Assembly (NCBI GenBank): GCA_046293075.1
Contig: JBKBPL010000012.1
Coordinates: forward strand, 38,085 to 102,084
DNA: 64,000 nt
Source: Ga0077530 sp046293075
GTDB lineage: Bacteria > Pseudomonadota > Alphaproteobacteria > Rhizobiales > Hyphomicrobiaceae
Direction of reading: 5' to 3'
Shown here: positions 54,698-63,632 of the stretch, in pieces
Numbering within the stretch: position 1 is the stretch's first letter
Layout of the letters: each line of letters starts with the position of its first letter
The notes under the pieces: generated by a model
What the model was told of the DNA's origin: nothing
The model's input: only the letters and a program-made list of their open reading frames with translations
The model's database searches: none
Position numbers and translations under genes: made by a program

Positions 54698-55285
54698 TCA
54701 GGGCGCGAAGTGGCGTGGCGGCGCGGCGACCCAGGGGTGGGAAGGGCCAACCGCCGCGATGCGCTGGACGATTCGCGATCGCGGGCGGTCTTCGCGGACC
54801 TGCTCGAAGGCGATCACGATGAGGCCGGCGGCGATGGCGACTTCGGCCAGCTCGTTCGGGCGCAGAAGAAAATCCGGGTTCGACGGCCGGCCGCCGAGAC
54901 GCTCGTGGCCGCACGCGAACGTCTCGTAGATGAGCATCCCATCGGGCGCGACGGCAGCGCCGATCGCGGGCAGGATCGGCCGCCAAAGGTAGTTCGTGAC
55001 GATCACACCGGCGAAGGCGCGCCCCGCCAGCGGGAACGGCGCACCGCCCTCGAGATCCGCGGTGATGACCTCGACATCCGGGCGTGCGGCAAGATCGCCG
55101 AGCCGCGAGGTGTCGCGGTCGATCGCCGTGACGGTCAGCCCCCGCCGAAGTGCCAGACGCACATGGCGCCCGGCGCCGCAGGCTATATCCAGCACGCGTT
55201 GGCCCGGCGCGACGCCAGGCAGGAATCTCGCCACCCACGGCGAGGGTGGCATGTCGGCGGGCGGATGGGATCGGGTGGCGGGCAT
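54698..55285 (-). CDS. Class I SAM-dependent methyltransferase
   Basis: 195 residues from the ATG giving MPATRSHPPADMPPSP. The Rossmann motif I is VLDIACGAGRHVRLAL, followed by the acidic residue in VTAIDRDTS and the post-motif AGVIVTNYLWRPILP. The ending (HFAP after PSHPWVAAPP) is short, as in small TehB-like enzymes. The substrate is unknown. It lies 70 bases upstream of proC on the same strand. The longer frame upstream overlaps the dapF promoter and is not used. Confidence 0.85.
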   Translation of the reverse strand: MPATRSHPPADMPPSPWVARFLPGVAPGQRVLDIACGAGRHVRLALRRGLTVTAIDRDTSRLGDLAARPDVEVITADLEGGAPFPLAGRAFAGVIVTNYLWRPILPAIGAAVAPDGMLIYETFACGHERLGGRPSNPDFLLRPNELAEVAIAAGLIVIAFEQVREDRPRSRIVQRIAAVGPSHPWVAAPPRHFAP

Positions 55286-55355
55286 CGGCTGGCGAGCCAA
55301 GAACTGAACGGGGGTGAGGATGAGCGCCTGCGGCCCCGGTGCGCCGGCAAGGCAA

Positions 55356-55385
55356 TTGTGCTGCAACCACATTTTCCCATATATG
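55356..55385 (+). promoter_or_regulatory. dapF: Promoter of the dapF operon (possibly leaderless)
   Basis: TTGTGC (55356-55361) and TATATG (55380-55385) are 18 bases apart. The first base of the transcript would fall at or near the dapF ATG at 55391. No Shine-Dalgarno sequence precedes that ATG, which supports leaderless translation. Confidence 0.5.
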
Positions 55386-55390
55386 GGCGC

Positions 55391-56257
55391 ATGGCAGCAT
55401 CCTCGGCAATCCGCTACGCAAAGATGCACGGTCTCGGCAACGAGATCGTGGTCGTTGATCTGCGCGGCACCTCCAAGCGCTTCACCGCCGAGGAAGCCGC
55501 TGCCATTGCATCCCGGCCAGAGACCCACTTCGACCAGATGATGGTGCTGCACGATCCGCCACGTCCGGGCCTTGATGCGCAGATCCTGATCTACAACACC
55601 GACGGCTCGCTGGCCGAGGCCTGCGGCAATGGCATGCGCTGCGTCGGGCTGATCGCTGCACGCGACACCGGCCGGACGGCGTTCACCTATCAGACGGCGG
55701 GCGGCATCCTCGATGTGCGCTACGAGAGCCCTGCCTCGATCTCCGTCGACATGGGCGAGCCGCGCTTCGGCTGGCAGGACATCCCGCTTTCCGAGCCCTT
55801 TTACGACACGCGCCGCATCGAGCTGCAGGTCGGCCCGGCCGACAAGCCGATCATCCATTCGCCTGCGGTCGTCAATGTCGGCAATCCGCACGCCATCTTC
55901 TGGGTCGATGATCCTGCTGCGATCGACCTCGGCCGTATCGGGCCGATGCTCGAGTACCATCCGCTCTTTCCCGAGCGGGCCAACATCTCGATTGCCCGCA
56001 TCGACAGCCGTGAGGCCATCACGTTGCGCACCTGGGAGCGGGGCGCCGGCTTGACGCGCGCGTGCGGCTCGGCGGCCTGCGCAGCGGCGGTCTCGGCGGC
56101 GCGCATCGGTCTCACCGAGCGCAAGGTGACCGTGATGCTCCCCGGCGGCCCTCTGGTCATCGAGTGGCGGGCCGACAACCACATCATCATGACAGGCCCG
56201 GCCGAACTCGAGCACGAGGGCACGCTCGACGAGATCGCACCTGCGGCGGCCGGATAG
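55391..56257 (+). CDS. dapF: Diaminopimelate epimerase
   Basis: 288 residues from ATG 55391 (MAASSAIRYAKMHGLGNE). The two catalytic Cys are in EACGNGMRC (about Cys78) and RACGSAAC (about Cys225). It converts LL- to meso-diaminopimelate for lysine and cell-wall synthesis. It is followed by mtaB 6 bases later and heads a dapF-mtaB-ftsY-yciB run that is conserved in Rhizobiales. No ribosome site lies before the ATG. Confidence 0.96.
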   Translation: MAASSAIRYAKMHGLGNEIVVVDLRGTSKRFTAEEAAAIASRPETHFDQMMVLHDPPRPGLDAQILIYNTDGSLAEACGNGMRCVGLIAARDTGRTAFTYQTAGGILDVRYESPASISVDMGEPRFGWQDIPLSEPFYDTRRIELQVGPADKPIIHSPAVVNVGNPHAIFWVDDPAAIDLGRIGPMLEYHPLFPERANISIARIDSREAITLRTWERGAGLTRACGSAACAAAVSAARIGLTERKVTVMLPGGPLVIEWRADNHIIMTGPAELEHEGTLDEIAPAAAG

Positions 56258-56263
56258 GCGCTC

Positions 56264-57595
56264 ATGGACGACTCCGCCACCATTGCCCCGCCGATCGGGG
56301 AGGCCATGCCGGCGCAAAGTGCAGCGTCTGCGTTGCGCGCCGACGGCGTCGAGATCATCACGCTGGGTTGCCGTCTCAATGCCTATGAATCCGAGGTCAT
56401 GCGCGGCCATGCGGCCGCGGCCCGCCTTGGCGCGACGATCATCGTGAATACGTGCGCCGTTACCGCCGAGGCCGTCCGGCAGGCACGTCAGGCCATCCGC
56501 AAGGCACGCCGCGCCAATCCTGAGGCACGGGTCGTCGTGACCGGCTGCGCCGCGCAGATCGCGCCCGAGCACTTCGCGGCCATGCCCGAGGTCGACCACG
56601 TCATCGGCAACGGCGAGAAGGTTGCGGCTCAGACCTGGACCGCGCTTGCGCTCGGCGACAGCCCGCGCGTCGCCGTCGACGACATCATGTCGGTGCGCGA
56701 GACCGCGGGACACCTCGCTGCGGGGTTCGGCAGCCGCGCGCGCGCCTTCGTACAGATCCAGAACGGGTGCGATCATCGCTGCACGTTCTGCATCATTCCC
56801 TACGGGCGCGGGCCCTCGCGCTCGGTGCCCGCAGGTGCGGTCGTATCGCAGATCAAGGCGCTCGTCGCCTCCGGCCACGCAGAGGTGGTATTGACGGGGG
56901 TCGATCTCACATCGTGGGGATCGGACCTACCCGCCGCACCGCGGCTCGGCAGTCTCGTGCGCCGCATTCTCCGCCTCGTGCCGGAACTCAAGCGCCTGCG
57001 CATTTCGTCGATCGACAGCATCGAGGCCGATTCCGAGCTGATCGACGCGATTGCCGGCGAGCCGCGCCTGATGCCGCACCTCCATCTTTCGCTCCAGTCC
57101 GGCGACGACATGATCCTCAAGCGGATGAAGCGGCGCCATCTGCGTGCTGATGCCATCCGCTTTTGCGATGAGGTGCGGCGCCTGAGGCCCGATATCGCGT
57201 TCACCGCCGATCTCATCGCCGGCTTTCCAACCGAGACGGAAGCCATGTTTGCCAATACGCTGGACTTGGTCGATCGGTGCGGCCTTGCCGGTCTTCACGT
57301 CTTCCCGTTCTCACCGCGCGCGGGCACGCCGGCAGCACGCATGCCCCAGCTCGATCGGGCAACGGTCAAAGCGCGCGCCGAGCGACTGCGGGCCGCGGGA
57401 CAAAGCGCCACAGAACGCCATCTGCGAACACAGATCGGTCGCGAACTATCAGTACTTGTCGAAAAGCCCGGGCTTGGTCGTGCCGAGGATTTTACCGAGG
57501 TGCGCCTTGCCGATACGTACCCCGTTGGCCATATCGTCCGGATACGCGCCGGCGGCCATGACGGTCAGCGGCTGCGGGCGGAAGGTGGATCGTGA
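56264..57595 (+). CDS. mtaB: tRNA (ms2t6A37) methylthiotransferase MtaB
   Basis: 443 residues. Cys36, Cys64 and Cys95 form the N-terminal 4Fe-4S cluster (the first in TLGCRLNAYESE) and CDHRCTFCIIPYGRGPSRS (Cys169, 173, 176) is the radical-SAM cluster. A short TRAM-like domain ends the protein. It adds the methylthio group to t6A37 of tRNAs that read ANN codons. It overlaps ftsY by 4 bases (GTGA). Confidence 0.94.
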   Translation: MDDSATIAPPIGEAMPAQSAASALRADGVEIITLGCRLNAYESEVMRGHAAAARLGATIIVNTCAVTAEAVRQARQAIRKARRANPEARVVVTGCAAQIAPEHFAAMPEVDHVIGNGEKVAAQTWTALALGDSPRVAVDDIMSVRETAGHLAAGFGSRARAFVQIQNGCDHRCTFCIIPYGRGPSRSVPAGAVVSQIKALVASGHAEVVLTGVDLTSWGSDLPAAPRLGSLVRRILRLVPELKRLRISSIDSIEADSELIDAIAGEPRLMPHLHLSLQSGDDMILKRMKRRHLRADAIRFCDEVRRLRPDIAFTADLIAGFPTETEAMFANTLDLVDRCGLAGLHVFPFSPRAGTPAARMPQLDRATVKARAERLRAAGQSATERHLRTQIGRELSVLVEKPGLGRAEDFTEVRLADTYPVGHIVRIRAGGHDGQRLRAEGGS

Positions 57596-58743
57596 GCGCA
57601 CCAGAAGAGAAAAAGCGTGGCCTGTTCGGGCGCCTGTTCGGCGGTGCGCCACTGCCGGAGGCCGAGCCGACGCCGACGCCTGAGCCAGGGACCCAGGCTG
57701 AGCCGCAGACCGCTCCCGAGGCCAAACACCCCGCGCACGATGCCGGTGCCGCTGCCGCGGTGGTGATGGACGAAGCGCGCGCCGGAAGCCCCGCGGAGGC
57801 GGCCAAGCCGGAGGCCGCGCCGGCGCAGAAAGCCGGCTGGTTCTCACGCCTCAGGGCTGGCCTTACCAAGACCTCATCGAAACTCTCCGAAGGCATCACC
57901 AGCCTCTTCACCAAGAGCCGCCTCGATGTCGATACGCTTGACGATCTCGAGGATCTGCTCATCCAGGCCGACCTCGGCGTCGAGACGGCGACCCGGATCA
58001 CCACAGCGCTGTCCCAGGGCCGCTACGCCAAGGGTATTTCACAGGAGGATGTGCGCGGCGTCCTCGCCGCTGAGGTCGAGCGGGTGCTCGCGCCGGTCGC
58101 CAAGCCGCTTGTCCTCGACCCCTCGCGCAGACCGCACGTCATCCTCGTAGTGGGCGTCAACGGTGCGGGCAAGACGACGACGATCGGCAAGCTCGCGCAG
58201 CAGTTCAGGCGCGCGGGCCGGTCGGTGATGCTGGCTGCCGGCGACACCTTCCGCGCCGCCGCCATCGACCAGCTCAAGATCTGGGGCGAGCGCACCGGAT
58301 CGCCGGTCGTCGCGCACAAGGTCGGTGCCGATGCCGCTGGCCTTGCCTTTGATGCCCTCAAGGCCGCCCGTGAGGCCGCCAGCGATGTCCTCCTGATCGA
58401 CACGGCAGGGCGGCTGCAGAACAAGCAGGCCCTGATGGACGAGCTGGAGAAGGTCGTGCGTGTACTGCGCAAGATCGATCCTTCGGCACCGCACACGGTG
58501 CTCCTGGTGCTCGACGCGACGACCGGGCAGAATGCCTTGTCTCAGGTCGAGGTCTTCAAGGACAGGGCGGGGGTTACGGGGCTCGTCATGACGAAGCTCG
58601 ATGGCACGGCGCGGGGAGGCATCCTTGTCGCCATCGCAGCGCGCTTCGGCCTGCCGGTCCACGCGATTGGCGTCGGTGAGGCGGCGGACGATCTCCAACC
58701 GTTCGATGCCAAGGAGTTTGCGCGGGCTATTGCGGTCGGTTAA
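57592..58743 (+). CDS. ftsY: Signal recognition particle receptor FtsY
   Basis: 383 residues from a GTG overlapping the mtaB stop. A Glu/Pro/Ala-rich N-terminal tail (about 1-80) is followed by the N-domain and the G-domain: VNGAGKTTTIGKLA (P-loop), DTFRAAAIDQLKIW, DTAGRLQNKQALMDEL, TKLDGTARGG and GVGEAADDLQPFDAKEF. With the SRP it delivers membrane proteins to the Sec translocon at the inner membrane. It precedes the two yciB genes in the same operon. Confidence 0.97.
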   Translation: MSAPEEKKRGLFGRLFGGAPLPEAEPTPTPEPGTQAEPQTAPEAKHPAHDAGAAAAVVMDEARAGSPAEAAKPEAAPAQKAGWFSRLRAGLTKTSSKLSEGITSLFTKSRLDVDTLDDLEDLLIQADLGVETATRITTALSQGRYAKGISQEDVRGVLAAEVERVLAPVAKPLVLDPSRRPHVILVVGVNGAGKTTTIGKLAQQFRRAGRSVMLAAGDTFRAAAIDQLKIWGERTGSPVVAHKVGADAAGLAFDALKAAREAASDVLLIDTAGRLQNKQALMDELEKVVRVLRKIDPSAPHTVLLVLDATTGQNALSQVEVFKDRAGVTGLVMTKLDGTARGGILVAIAARFGLPVHAIGVGEAADDLQPFDAKEFARAIAVG

Positions 58744-58758
58744 TCAGTCCCGGCCATA

Positions 58759-59454
58759 ATGAATGGACTGCCGGGGCGACGGGACCATCTTGACGAGGAA
58801 GCAGGTATCAGGGCGCGTTTCATGAATTGGTTGACGAAGCACTATCCTTTCAACGGCGTCCAGACCGTCAACATCCTCGGGGAGATGGGACCGCTGGTCG
58901 CCATGTTCCTCGTCAACGGGATTTGGGGCATCGCCGCTGGCACCTGGGCGCTGATTGGGACGACCATCATCGCGCTCATCTCGACGCTGGCCATTCTTGG
59001 TCGCCCGCCGATCATGCCCTTCATTGCTGGCGGGGTGAGCGTCACATTCGGCGTGCTGACGCTCGTCACCGGCGATCCCAAGTGGGTGCAGATCAAGGTC
59101 ACGCTTTTCAACACGTTTGTCGCGGCGCTTCTATGGTGGGGTCTCAAGACGGACCGCAACTTTTTCCGCTTCGTCTTCGGCACGACGTTCCATTACACGC
59201 CCGAAGGCTGGAACAAGCTGACGGCGAACCTGGCCTGGTTCTTCCTCGTGACGGCGGCGTGCAATGAGGCTGTTCGGCTCGGCTTCCAGCATACCGAGTT
59301 CTGGGCTCTCAACCGGCTCTTCACCGGCCTCGACGTGTGGATCCTCTTCAAGCTTTTCGTCGTCATGCCGATGACCGCGCTGTTCCTGTGGTGGCAGGTG
59401 CGCCTGCTGCAGCGCCACCGCGTGCCGGTGGAGAACAAGCCGGGCCGGCAATAG
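58759..59454 (+). CDS. yciB: Inner-membrane-spanning protein YciB (septation protein A), first copy
   Basis: 231 residues, longer than most YciB (about 180) by an N-terminal charged tail before MNWLTKHYPFNGVQTVN. About five hydrophobic helices and the conserved region VTLFNTFVAALLWWGLKTDRNFFRF, then NFLTANLAWFFLVTAACNEAVRL-like and WILFKLFVVMPMTALFL, identify YciB. It is an envelope protein linked to cell division and envelope integrity. It is followed by a second copy. Confidence 0.9.
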   Translation: MNGLPGRRDHLDEEAGIRARFMNWLTKHYPFNGVQTVNILGEMGPLVAMFLVNGIWGIAAGTWALIGTTIIALISTLAILGRPPIMPFIAGGVSVTFGVLTLVTGDPKWVQIKVTLFNTFVAALLWWGLKTDRNFFRFVFGTTFHYTPEGWNKLTANLAWFFLVTAACNEAVRLGFQHTEFWALNRLFTGLDVWILFKLFVVMPMTALFLWWQVRLLQRHRVPVENKPGRQ

Positions 59455-59517
59455 CCTGCCGCGGCACCACGCGGGTATGCTGCACGCGTGCGGCCGGTAC
59501 GGTTCAGGAGTTCAATG

Positions 59518-60132
59518 ATGAATGCCCCGGTTCCCCGCGAGGGCAATGCCACCGCGGCTCCTCCTGCCGCAAGCAAGCAACTCGGCAAGCTGATCCTCGA
59601 TCTGGCGCCGCTGCTGCTGTTCTTTGCCACCTACATGGCATCGGAAATCTACATCGCGACCGCGGTCCTCATGGCCGCGAGCGTCGTCTCGATGATCGTG
59701 TCGCGGATCTGGCTCGGACACATCTCCGCGACACTGGTGCTGACGACGGTGCTGGTCGTCGCCTTTGGGGCTCTGACGCTCTGGCTCAACGACCCGCGCT
59801 TCATCAAGATGAAGCCGACCATGGTCAATCTGCTGTTCGCACTCGCCCTCGGCGGCGGGCTGCTCGTCGGACGCAATGTGCTTGAGCTCCTGCTCGGTCA
59901 GGCCCTCCGACTTACGGAGGCAGGTTGGCGCAAGCTCACCTACCGCTGGATCGGCTTTTTCGTTGTTATGGCCGCGCTCAACGAGATCATCTGGCGGAAC
60001 TTCAGCGAGGCGACATGGGCGAGTTTCAAGGTCTTCGGCATTCTGCCGATCACGATCGTCTTCGCCATGCTGCAGGTCGGGCTCATCCAGCGGCACGGGC
60101 TCGAAAAGGCGGACGACACCCCCGTGCATTAG
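59518..60132 (+). CDS. YciB/septation protein A, second copy
   Basis: 204 residues from the second of two adjacent ATGs, with AGGAG at good distance. About five helices occur: LILDLAPLLLFFATYM, IYIATAVLMAASVVSMIV, ISATLVLTTVLVVAFGALTLW, MVNLLFALALGGGLLVGRNVL and the C-terminal YRWIGFFVVMAALNEIIWRNF and VFGILPITIVFAMLQ segments. This copy is closer to the standard YciB than the first. The pair is a tandem duplication with strong divergence, 63 bases apart. Confidence 0.88.
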   Translation: MNAPVPREGNATAAPPAASKQLGKLILDLAPLLLFFATYMASEIYIATAVLMAASVVSMIVSRIWLGHISATLVLTTVLVVAFGALTLWLNDPRFIKMKPTMVNLLFALALGGGLLVGRNVLELLLGQALRLTEAGWRKLTYRWIGFFVVMAALNEIIWRNFSEATWASFKVFGILPITIVFAMLQVGLIQRHGLEKADDTPVH

Positions 60133-60341
60133 TTGGCTGTATGACAGCAGTCCGTATTTGATCTGATCCGGCAGATCTGTTTCAATCCTGCGCGATGGAT
60201 TCGGCCATCGGCGCTGATCTCGCTCTCGAACGAAGCGGGCTGGATGCGAGTGCCTGTTCCGCCACACATTTCTGCGTCCGGTGTCAGCAGGTCCCCCGAT
60301 GGCTTCCAGCACTGCAGCGCGACCGATTGGGGCCCCTGGGA

Positions 60342-60851
60342 ATGACGGCGTTTCGACAGATGAAACATAAAGCGCAACACACGCCTCAGCGGGCAGAGCC
60401 GGCGGCCCTCGTGCGGTCGCCGATACATCTCCTGCACCGGGCCGGCCAGTGCGCGAGCGACATCTTCGCGAGCGAGATGGCCTCTCTCGACATCACGCCG
60501 CGCCAGTTCGCAATTTTGCTGACCGTGGCCCAGAACGAGGGCCTGAGCCAGACGGATCTCGTGCTCCTGACGGGGATCGATCGCTCAACGCTTGCCGATA
60601 TCGTGCGCCGGATGCTGAAGAAGGGGCTCATCCAGCGCCGGCGGACGCGCGAGGATGCCCGCGCCTATGCGGTCAAGCTCACCGACGAAGGGTTGCGCGT
60701 TCTCGCGGCGGCGCGGCCCAAGGTCGAGGCTGTGGATGCGCGCCTCCTCGCGACGCTCCGAGCGGACCAGCGGATGAGCCTGGTCGAGGATCTGAGGGCG
60801 ATCGTCGCGTCGCTGCAGACGCCCAGCGGCAAGCCGGACGGGCGCCCGTAG
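60342..60851 (+). CDS. MarR family transcriptional regulator
   Basis: 169 residues. The winged helix includes ITPRQFAILLTVAQNEGLSQTDLVLLTGIDRSTLADIVRRMLKKGLIQRRRTREDARAYAVKLTDEG, the complete MarR DNA-binding pattern. Start 60342 gives MTAFRQMKHKAQ; ATG 60360 is an equal alternative because neither has a good ribosome site. The target genes are unknown; asd is convergent, 7 bases after its stop. Confidence 0.88.
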   Translation: MTAFRQMKHKAQHTPQRAEPAALVRSPIHLLHRAGQCASDIFASEMASLDITPRQFAILLTVAQNEGLSQTDLVLLTGIDRSTLADIVRRMLKKGLIQRRRTREDARAYAVKLTDEGLRVLAAARPKVEAVDARLLATLRADQRMSLVEDLRAIVASLQTPSGKPDGRP

Positions 60852-60858
60852 CGCCCGC

Positions 60859-61899
60859 TCAGGCCGCCTTGGCGATGAGTTTCCGGTTCACCAGCGTCTC
60901 GGCGATCTGCACGGTGTTGAGTGCGGCACCTTTGAGCAGGTTGTCCGAGACGATCCACATGGCAAGGCCGTGCTCGACGGTCGCGTCCTCGCGGATGCGC
61001 GACACGTAGGTCGCGAACTCGCCCGCGGCTTCGACCGGGGTGACGTAGCCGCCGGGCTCGCGCTTGTCGACGACCATGATGCCCGGCGCCTCGCGCAGGA
61101 TCGACCGCGCCTCGGCGACCGAGATTGGCCGCTCGAATTCGATGTTCACAGCCTCGGAGTGGCCGACGAAGACCGGCACGCGCACGCAGGTCGCGGTCAC
61201 CTTGATCTTGGGATCGAGGATCTTCTTGGTCTCCGCCAGCATCTTCCATTCCTCTTTCGTGTAGCCGTCCTCCATGAAGACGTCGATCTGAGGAATGCAG
61301 TTGAAGGCGATCTGCTTAGGGAACTTCTTCGGCTCGACTTCCTGGCCAGGAACGTACTTCCCCTTGGTTTGGGCCCAGAGCTCGTCCATGGCCTCCTTGC
61401 CGGCGCCGGACACCGACTGGTACGTCGAGACGACCACGCGCTTGATCTGCGCCGCGTCGTGGAGCGGCTTGAGGGCCACCACCATCTGGGCCGTCGAACA
61501 GTTCGGGTTTGCAATGATGTTCTTGCGGCTCTTGCGGGCCATGTAGTCGACGAGCACGTCGGCGTTCACCTCGGGAACGACCAGCGGCACGTCGGCGTCG
61601 TAGCGCCAAGCCGACGAATTATCGATGACGATACAGCCCTTGGCCCCGATGCGTGGGCTCCACTCCTTGGAAACCGCGCTGCCCGCAGACATCAGGGCGA
61701 AGTCGACCTTGGAAAAGTCGAACCTCTCGAGGTCCTGGCATTTGAGGGTCTTCTCGCCGAACAGGACCTCGACGCCGACCGAGCGGCGCGAGGCCAGGGC
61801 ATACACCTCGTCGACCGGGAATTCCCGCTCGGCGAGTACGTTCAGCATTTCCCGGCCTACATTGCCGGTGGCACCGATGATGGCGACCTTGTAGCCCAT
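60859..61899 (-). CDS. asd: Aspartate-semialdehyde dehydrogenase
   Basis: 346 residues. The NADP-binding loop IIGATGNVGREML opens the protein. The catalytic Cys134 lies in NPNCSTAQMV, and SAGSAVSKEW and ERPISVAEARSILREAPGI complete the pattern. It reduces aspartyl phosphate to aspartate semialdehyde, the branch point for lysine (with dapF above), threonine and methionine. It is a single gene on the minus strand. Confidence 0.96.
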   Translation of the reverse strand: MGYKVAIIGATGNVGREMLNVLAEREFPVDEVYALASRRSVGVEVLFGEKTLKCQDLERFDFSKVDFALMSAGSAVSKEWSPRIGAKGCIVIDNSSAWRYDADVPLVVPEVNADVLVDYMARKSRKNIIANPNCSTAQMVVALKPLHDAAQIKRVVVSTYQSVSGAGKEAMDELWAQTKGKYVPGQEVEPKKFPKQIAFNCIPQIDVFMEDGYTKEEWKMLAETKKILDPKIKVTATCVRVPVFVGHSEAVNIEFERPISVAEARSILREAPGIMVVDKREPGGYVTPVEAAGEFATYVSRIREDATVEHGLAMWIVSDNLLKGAALNTVQIAETLVNRKLIAKAA

Positions 61900-62123
61900 G
61901 ACAGTTCCCCTGGAGGGTCGGCGCGCCCGTCGCGGCTGTGCGGAATTGCGAGGCCGTCTTGCGAAGCGCTGCCGTCACTTAGCGATTTGAGGCCCGAGCG
62001 GCAAGGGGAAGCGCGCAATTTGCGCCTTTGGGGGGCCTCGTGTCTGCACCGCCGCGCGGTGTGCGCCGCGCTTATGTGATCGTAAACCACACTCTGAGGA
62101 ATTGATGCTAGGTTGGTCCACTC

Positions 62124-62151
62124 TTGACGGAAATTGGTGTTCTTCTATGAC
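62124..62151 (+). promoter_or_regulatory. Sigma70-type promoter upstream of the DUF1178 gene
   Basis: TTGACG (62124-62129) and TATGAC (62146-62151) are separated by 16 bases. A transcript from about 62158 would have a leader of roughly 105 bases before the ATG at 62263. In the rest of the 363-base gap between asd and this gene I see no other feature. Confidence 0.55.
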
Positions 62152-62262
62152 GAGCGGGCCGGTCGGCGCGCGTGCAGCTGGCAGCCTGCACGGGAAGTTC
62201 AGTACGTGGCCGTGGGCACGCGCCGCATGGGCGCGCGGCGGAACCCGGCTCGAGAGGTGATG

Positions 62263-62730
62263 ATGATCCGCTATCAACTCAACTGCGCCGAGGGGCACAC
62301 CTTCGAGGCCTGGTTCAGCTCCAGCAAGAGCTATGACGCCCAGGTTCGGCGCAAGGAGGTGACGTGCCCGGTCTGCGGCACGTCGGAGGTCAAGAAGGCG
62401 ATCATGGCGCCACGCATCGCCCGCACGAGGGGCCGCAAGCGCGCCGCGCCGGCGGAGGCGCCCGCGCCGGCCGCCGCGCGCGAGCCCCAGCATATGCTCA
62501 ACGGCGAGCAGAGGAAGCTGCTCGCCCAGATGCGCCAGTTGCGCGATGAGATGCTGGCGAAGTCTGATTACGTCGGCCCGCGTTTTGCCGAGGAAGCGCG
62601 GCGCATTCACAACGAGGAAGCGCCGGCACGGGGCATCCACGGCGAGGCAACGCCCGAAGAGGTGGCCGAGCTCAAGGAGGAAGGGGTCGAGGTATATCCC
62701 GTCCCCATACTTCCGGACGATCACAACTGA
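62263..62730 (+). CDS. DUF1178 family protein
   Basis: 155 residues from one of two adjacent ATGs with GAGAGG upstream. The N-terminal half has NCAEGHTFEAWF and VTCPVCGTSEVKKA, a zinc-ribbon-like Cys pattern. An Ala/Arg linker is followed by LRDEMLAKSDYVGPRFAEEARRIH and EVAELKEEGVEVYPVP, the conserved C-terminal end of DUF1178. The family is common in alphaproteobacteria and has no known function. The tRNA-Ser gene starts about 100 bases later on the same strand. Confidence 0.9.
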   Translation: MIRYQLNCAEGHTFEAWFSSSKSYDAQVRRKEVTCPVCGTSEVKKAIMAPRIARTRGRKRAAPAEAPAPAAAREPQHMLNGEQRKLLAQMRQLRDEMLAKSDYVGPRFAEEARRIHNEEAPARGIHGEATPEEVAELKEEGVEVYPVPILPDDHN

Positions 62731-62831
62731 GGCCCAAAGCCGATGCAGGCCCGCTCATCGCCGTCGGGCGGAGATTGGCAGCGATCGGCGATTCCATGAG
62801 CCGGGCTCTTCGACTAGAGTGCGGCCCGCAC

Positions 62832-62921
62832 GGACAGGTGGCCGAGTGGTTTAAGGCAGCGGTCTTGAAAACCGCCGTGGGTTCACGCCCACCGGGGGTT
62901 CGAATCCCTCCCTGTCCGCCA
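62832..62921 (+). tRNA. tRNA-Ser (UGA anticodon)
   Basis: A 90-base tRNA with a long variable arm, as serine tRNAs have. The acceptor stem GGACAGG pairs with CCTGTCC, the discriminator is G and the CCA end is encoded. The anticodon loop is TTGAAAA with anticodon TGA, reading UCA-type codons, and the T-arm is GGGTTCGAATCCC. Such tRNA 3' ends often serve as integration sites; the sequence to the right has no recognisable integrase within this window. Confidence 0.97.
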
Positions 62922-63349
62922 GCTCATCAATTTATCTCGGTGTGATCAACGAGTTACGAGAACTCGTCGGCGGAACAATCGGTCGGACTCACAACTCGCG
63001 CGAGGATGCCGGGCGCAGCGTACTGGGCTCGACGCCCCAGCTCTTCTCGCGATCGGACCACGTGAGTAGATCAACGTGCTGGCATTCTTCAAGAACCACC
63101 TGACCCGCCGAAGCACCGCCGCGCCGCCGGCGCATTGACCTTCACGACCCCACGGCTTCCATCGCCGTCGAGATCCAAGCCGCGGCGGCGCGCCGATTGC
63201 CCAAGGCCACGCGATGACCGTCGAGCAACTCGAGGCCCTCCCCATTGCTGCGGATAAGGGCATCGGCGCGGTGTGCGTGACGGTGACAAAGTAGGCCAGT
63301 GAAGCGGCGGCGTTGTGCTTATGCGAGGTGCCCGAAAAGGGAGCCAGTG

Positions 63350-63632
63350 GCTAGTCTTACTGTGTCATAAACGGGCGGCATGGGCGGCATCTCGCTTGCG
63401 GTGGCAGCATGGACATCGCGGCAGGAGCTTGGCAAGCGCGATAGCGATGCGACCACGCAGCGTGGTGATTGACAGTGGGGCGTGTCGCTCAGACCGCAGT
63501 GGCGTGGCCACGCGGCTTGACGTTTTGCCGCGGCGGAGGCACGGCGGGCGCGAGCGCGAGTTGGATCAAGGCTGAGGGGGAACAGGGCTCCTTTCGGAGA
63601 CCAGGAATCCGTAAGCCAACAGTAAGACTAGC
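63350..63632. repeat. Segment bounded by perfect 14-bp inverted repeats
   Basis: GCTAGTCTTACTGT (63350-63363) recurs as its exact reverse complement ACAGTAAGACTAGC (63619-63632). The segment of 283 bases between the outer ends has no transposase frame. It could be a miniature inverted-repeat element or the ends of a decayed insertion sequence. I find no clear target-site duplication outside. Confidence 0.5.

Noticed and set aside
55286..56878. Extension of the methyltransferase frame upstream across dapF and mtaB
   Set aside because: It lies opposite two conserved genes and shows shadow-type composition. The methyltransferase begins at 55285.
62134..62262. Longer N-terminus for the DUF1178 protein from a GTG upstream
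   Set aside because: The added residues are Arg/Gly/Ala-rich and overlap the likely promoter. The family begins at MIRYQLNCAEGH.
63214..63294. Short frame MTVEQLEALPIAADKGIG overlapping another short frame by ATGA
   Set aside because: The ATGA overlap looked like coupling, but both frames are very short and match nothing I know.
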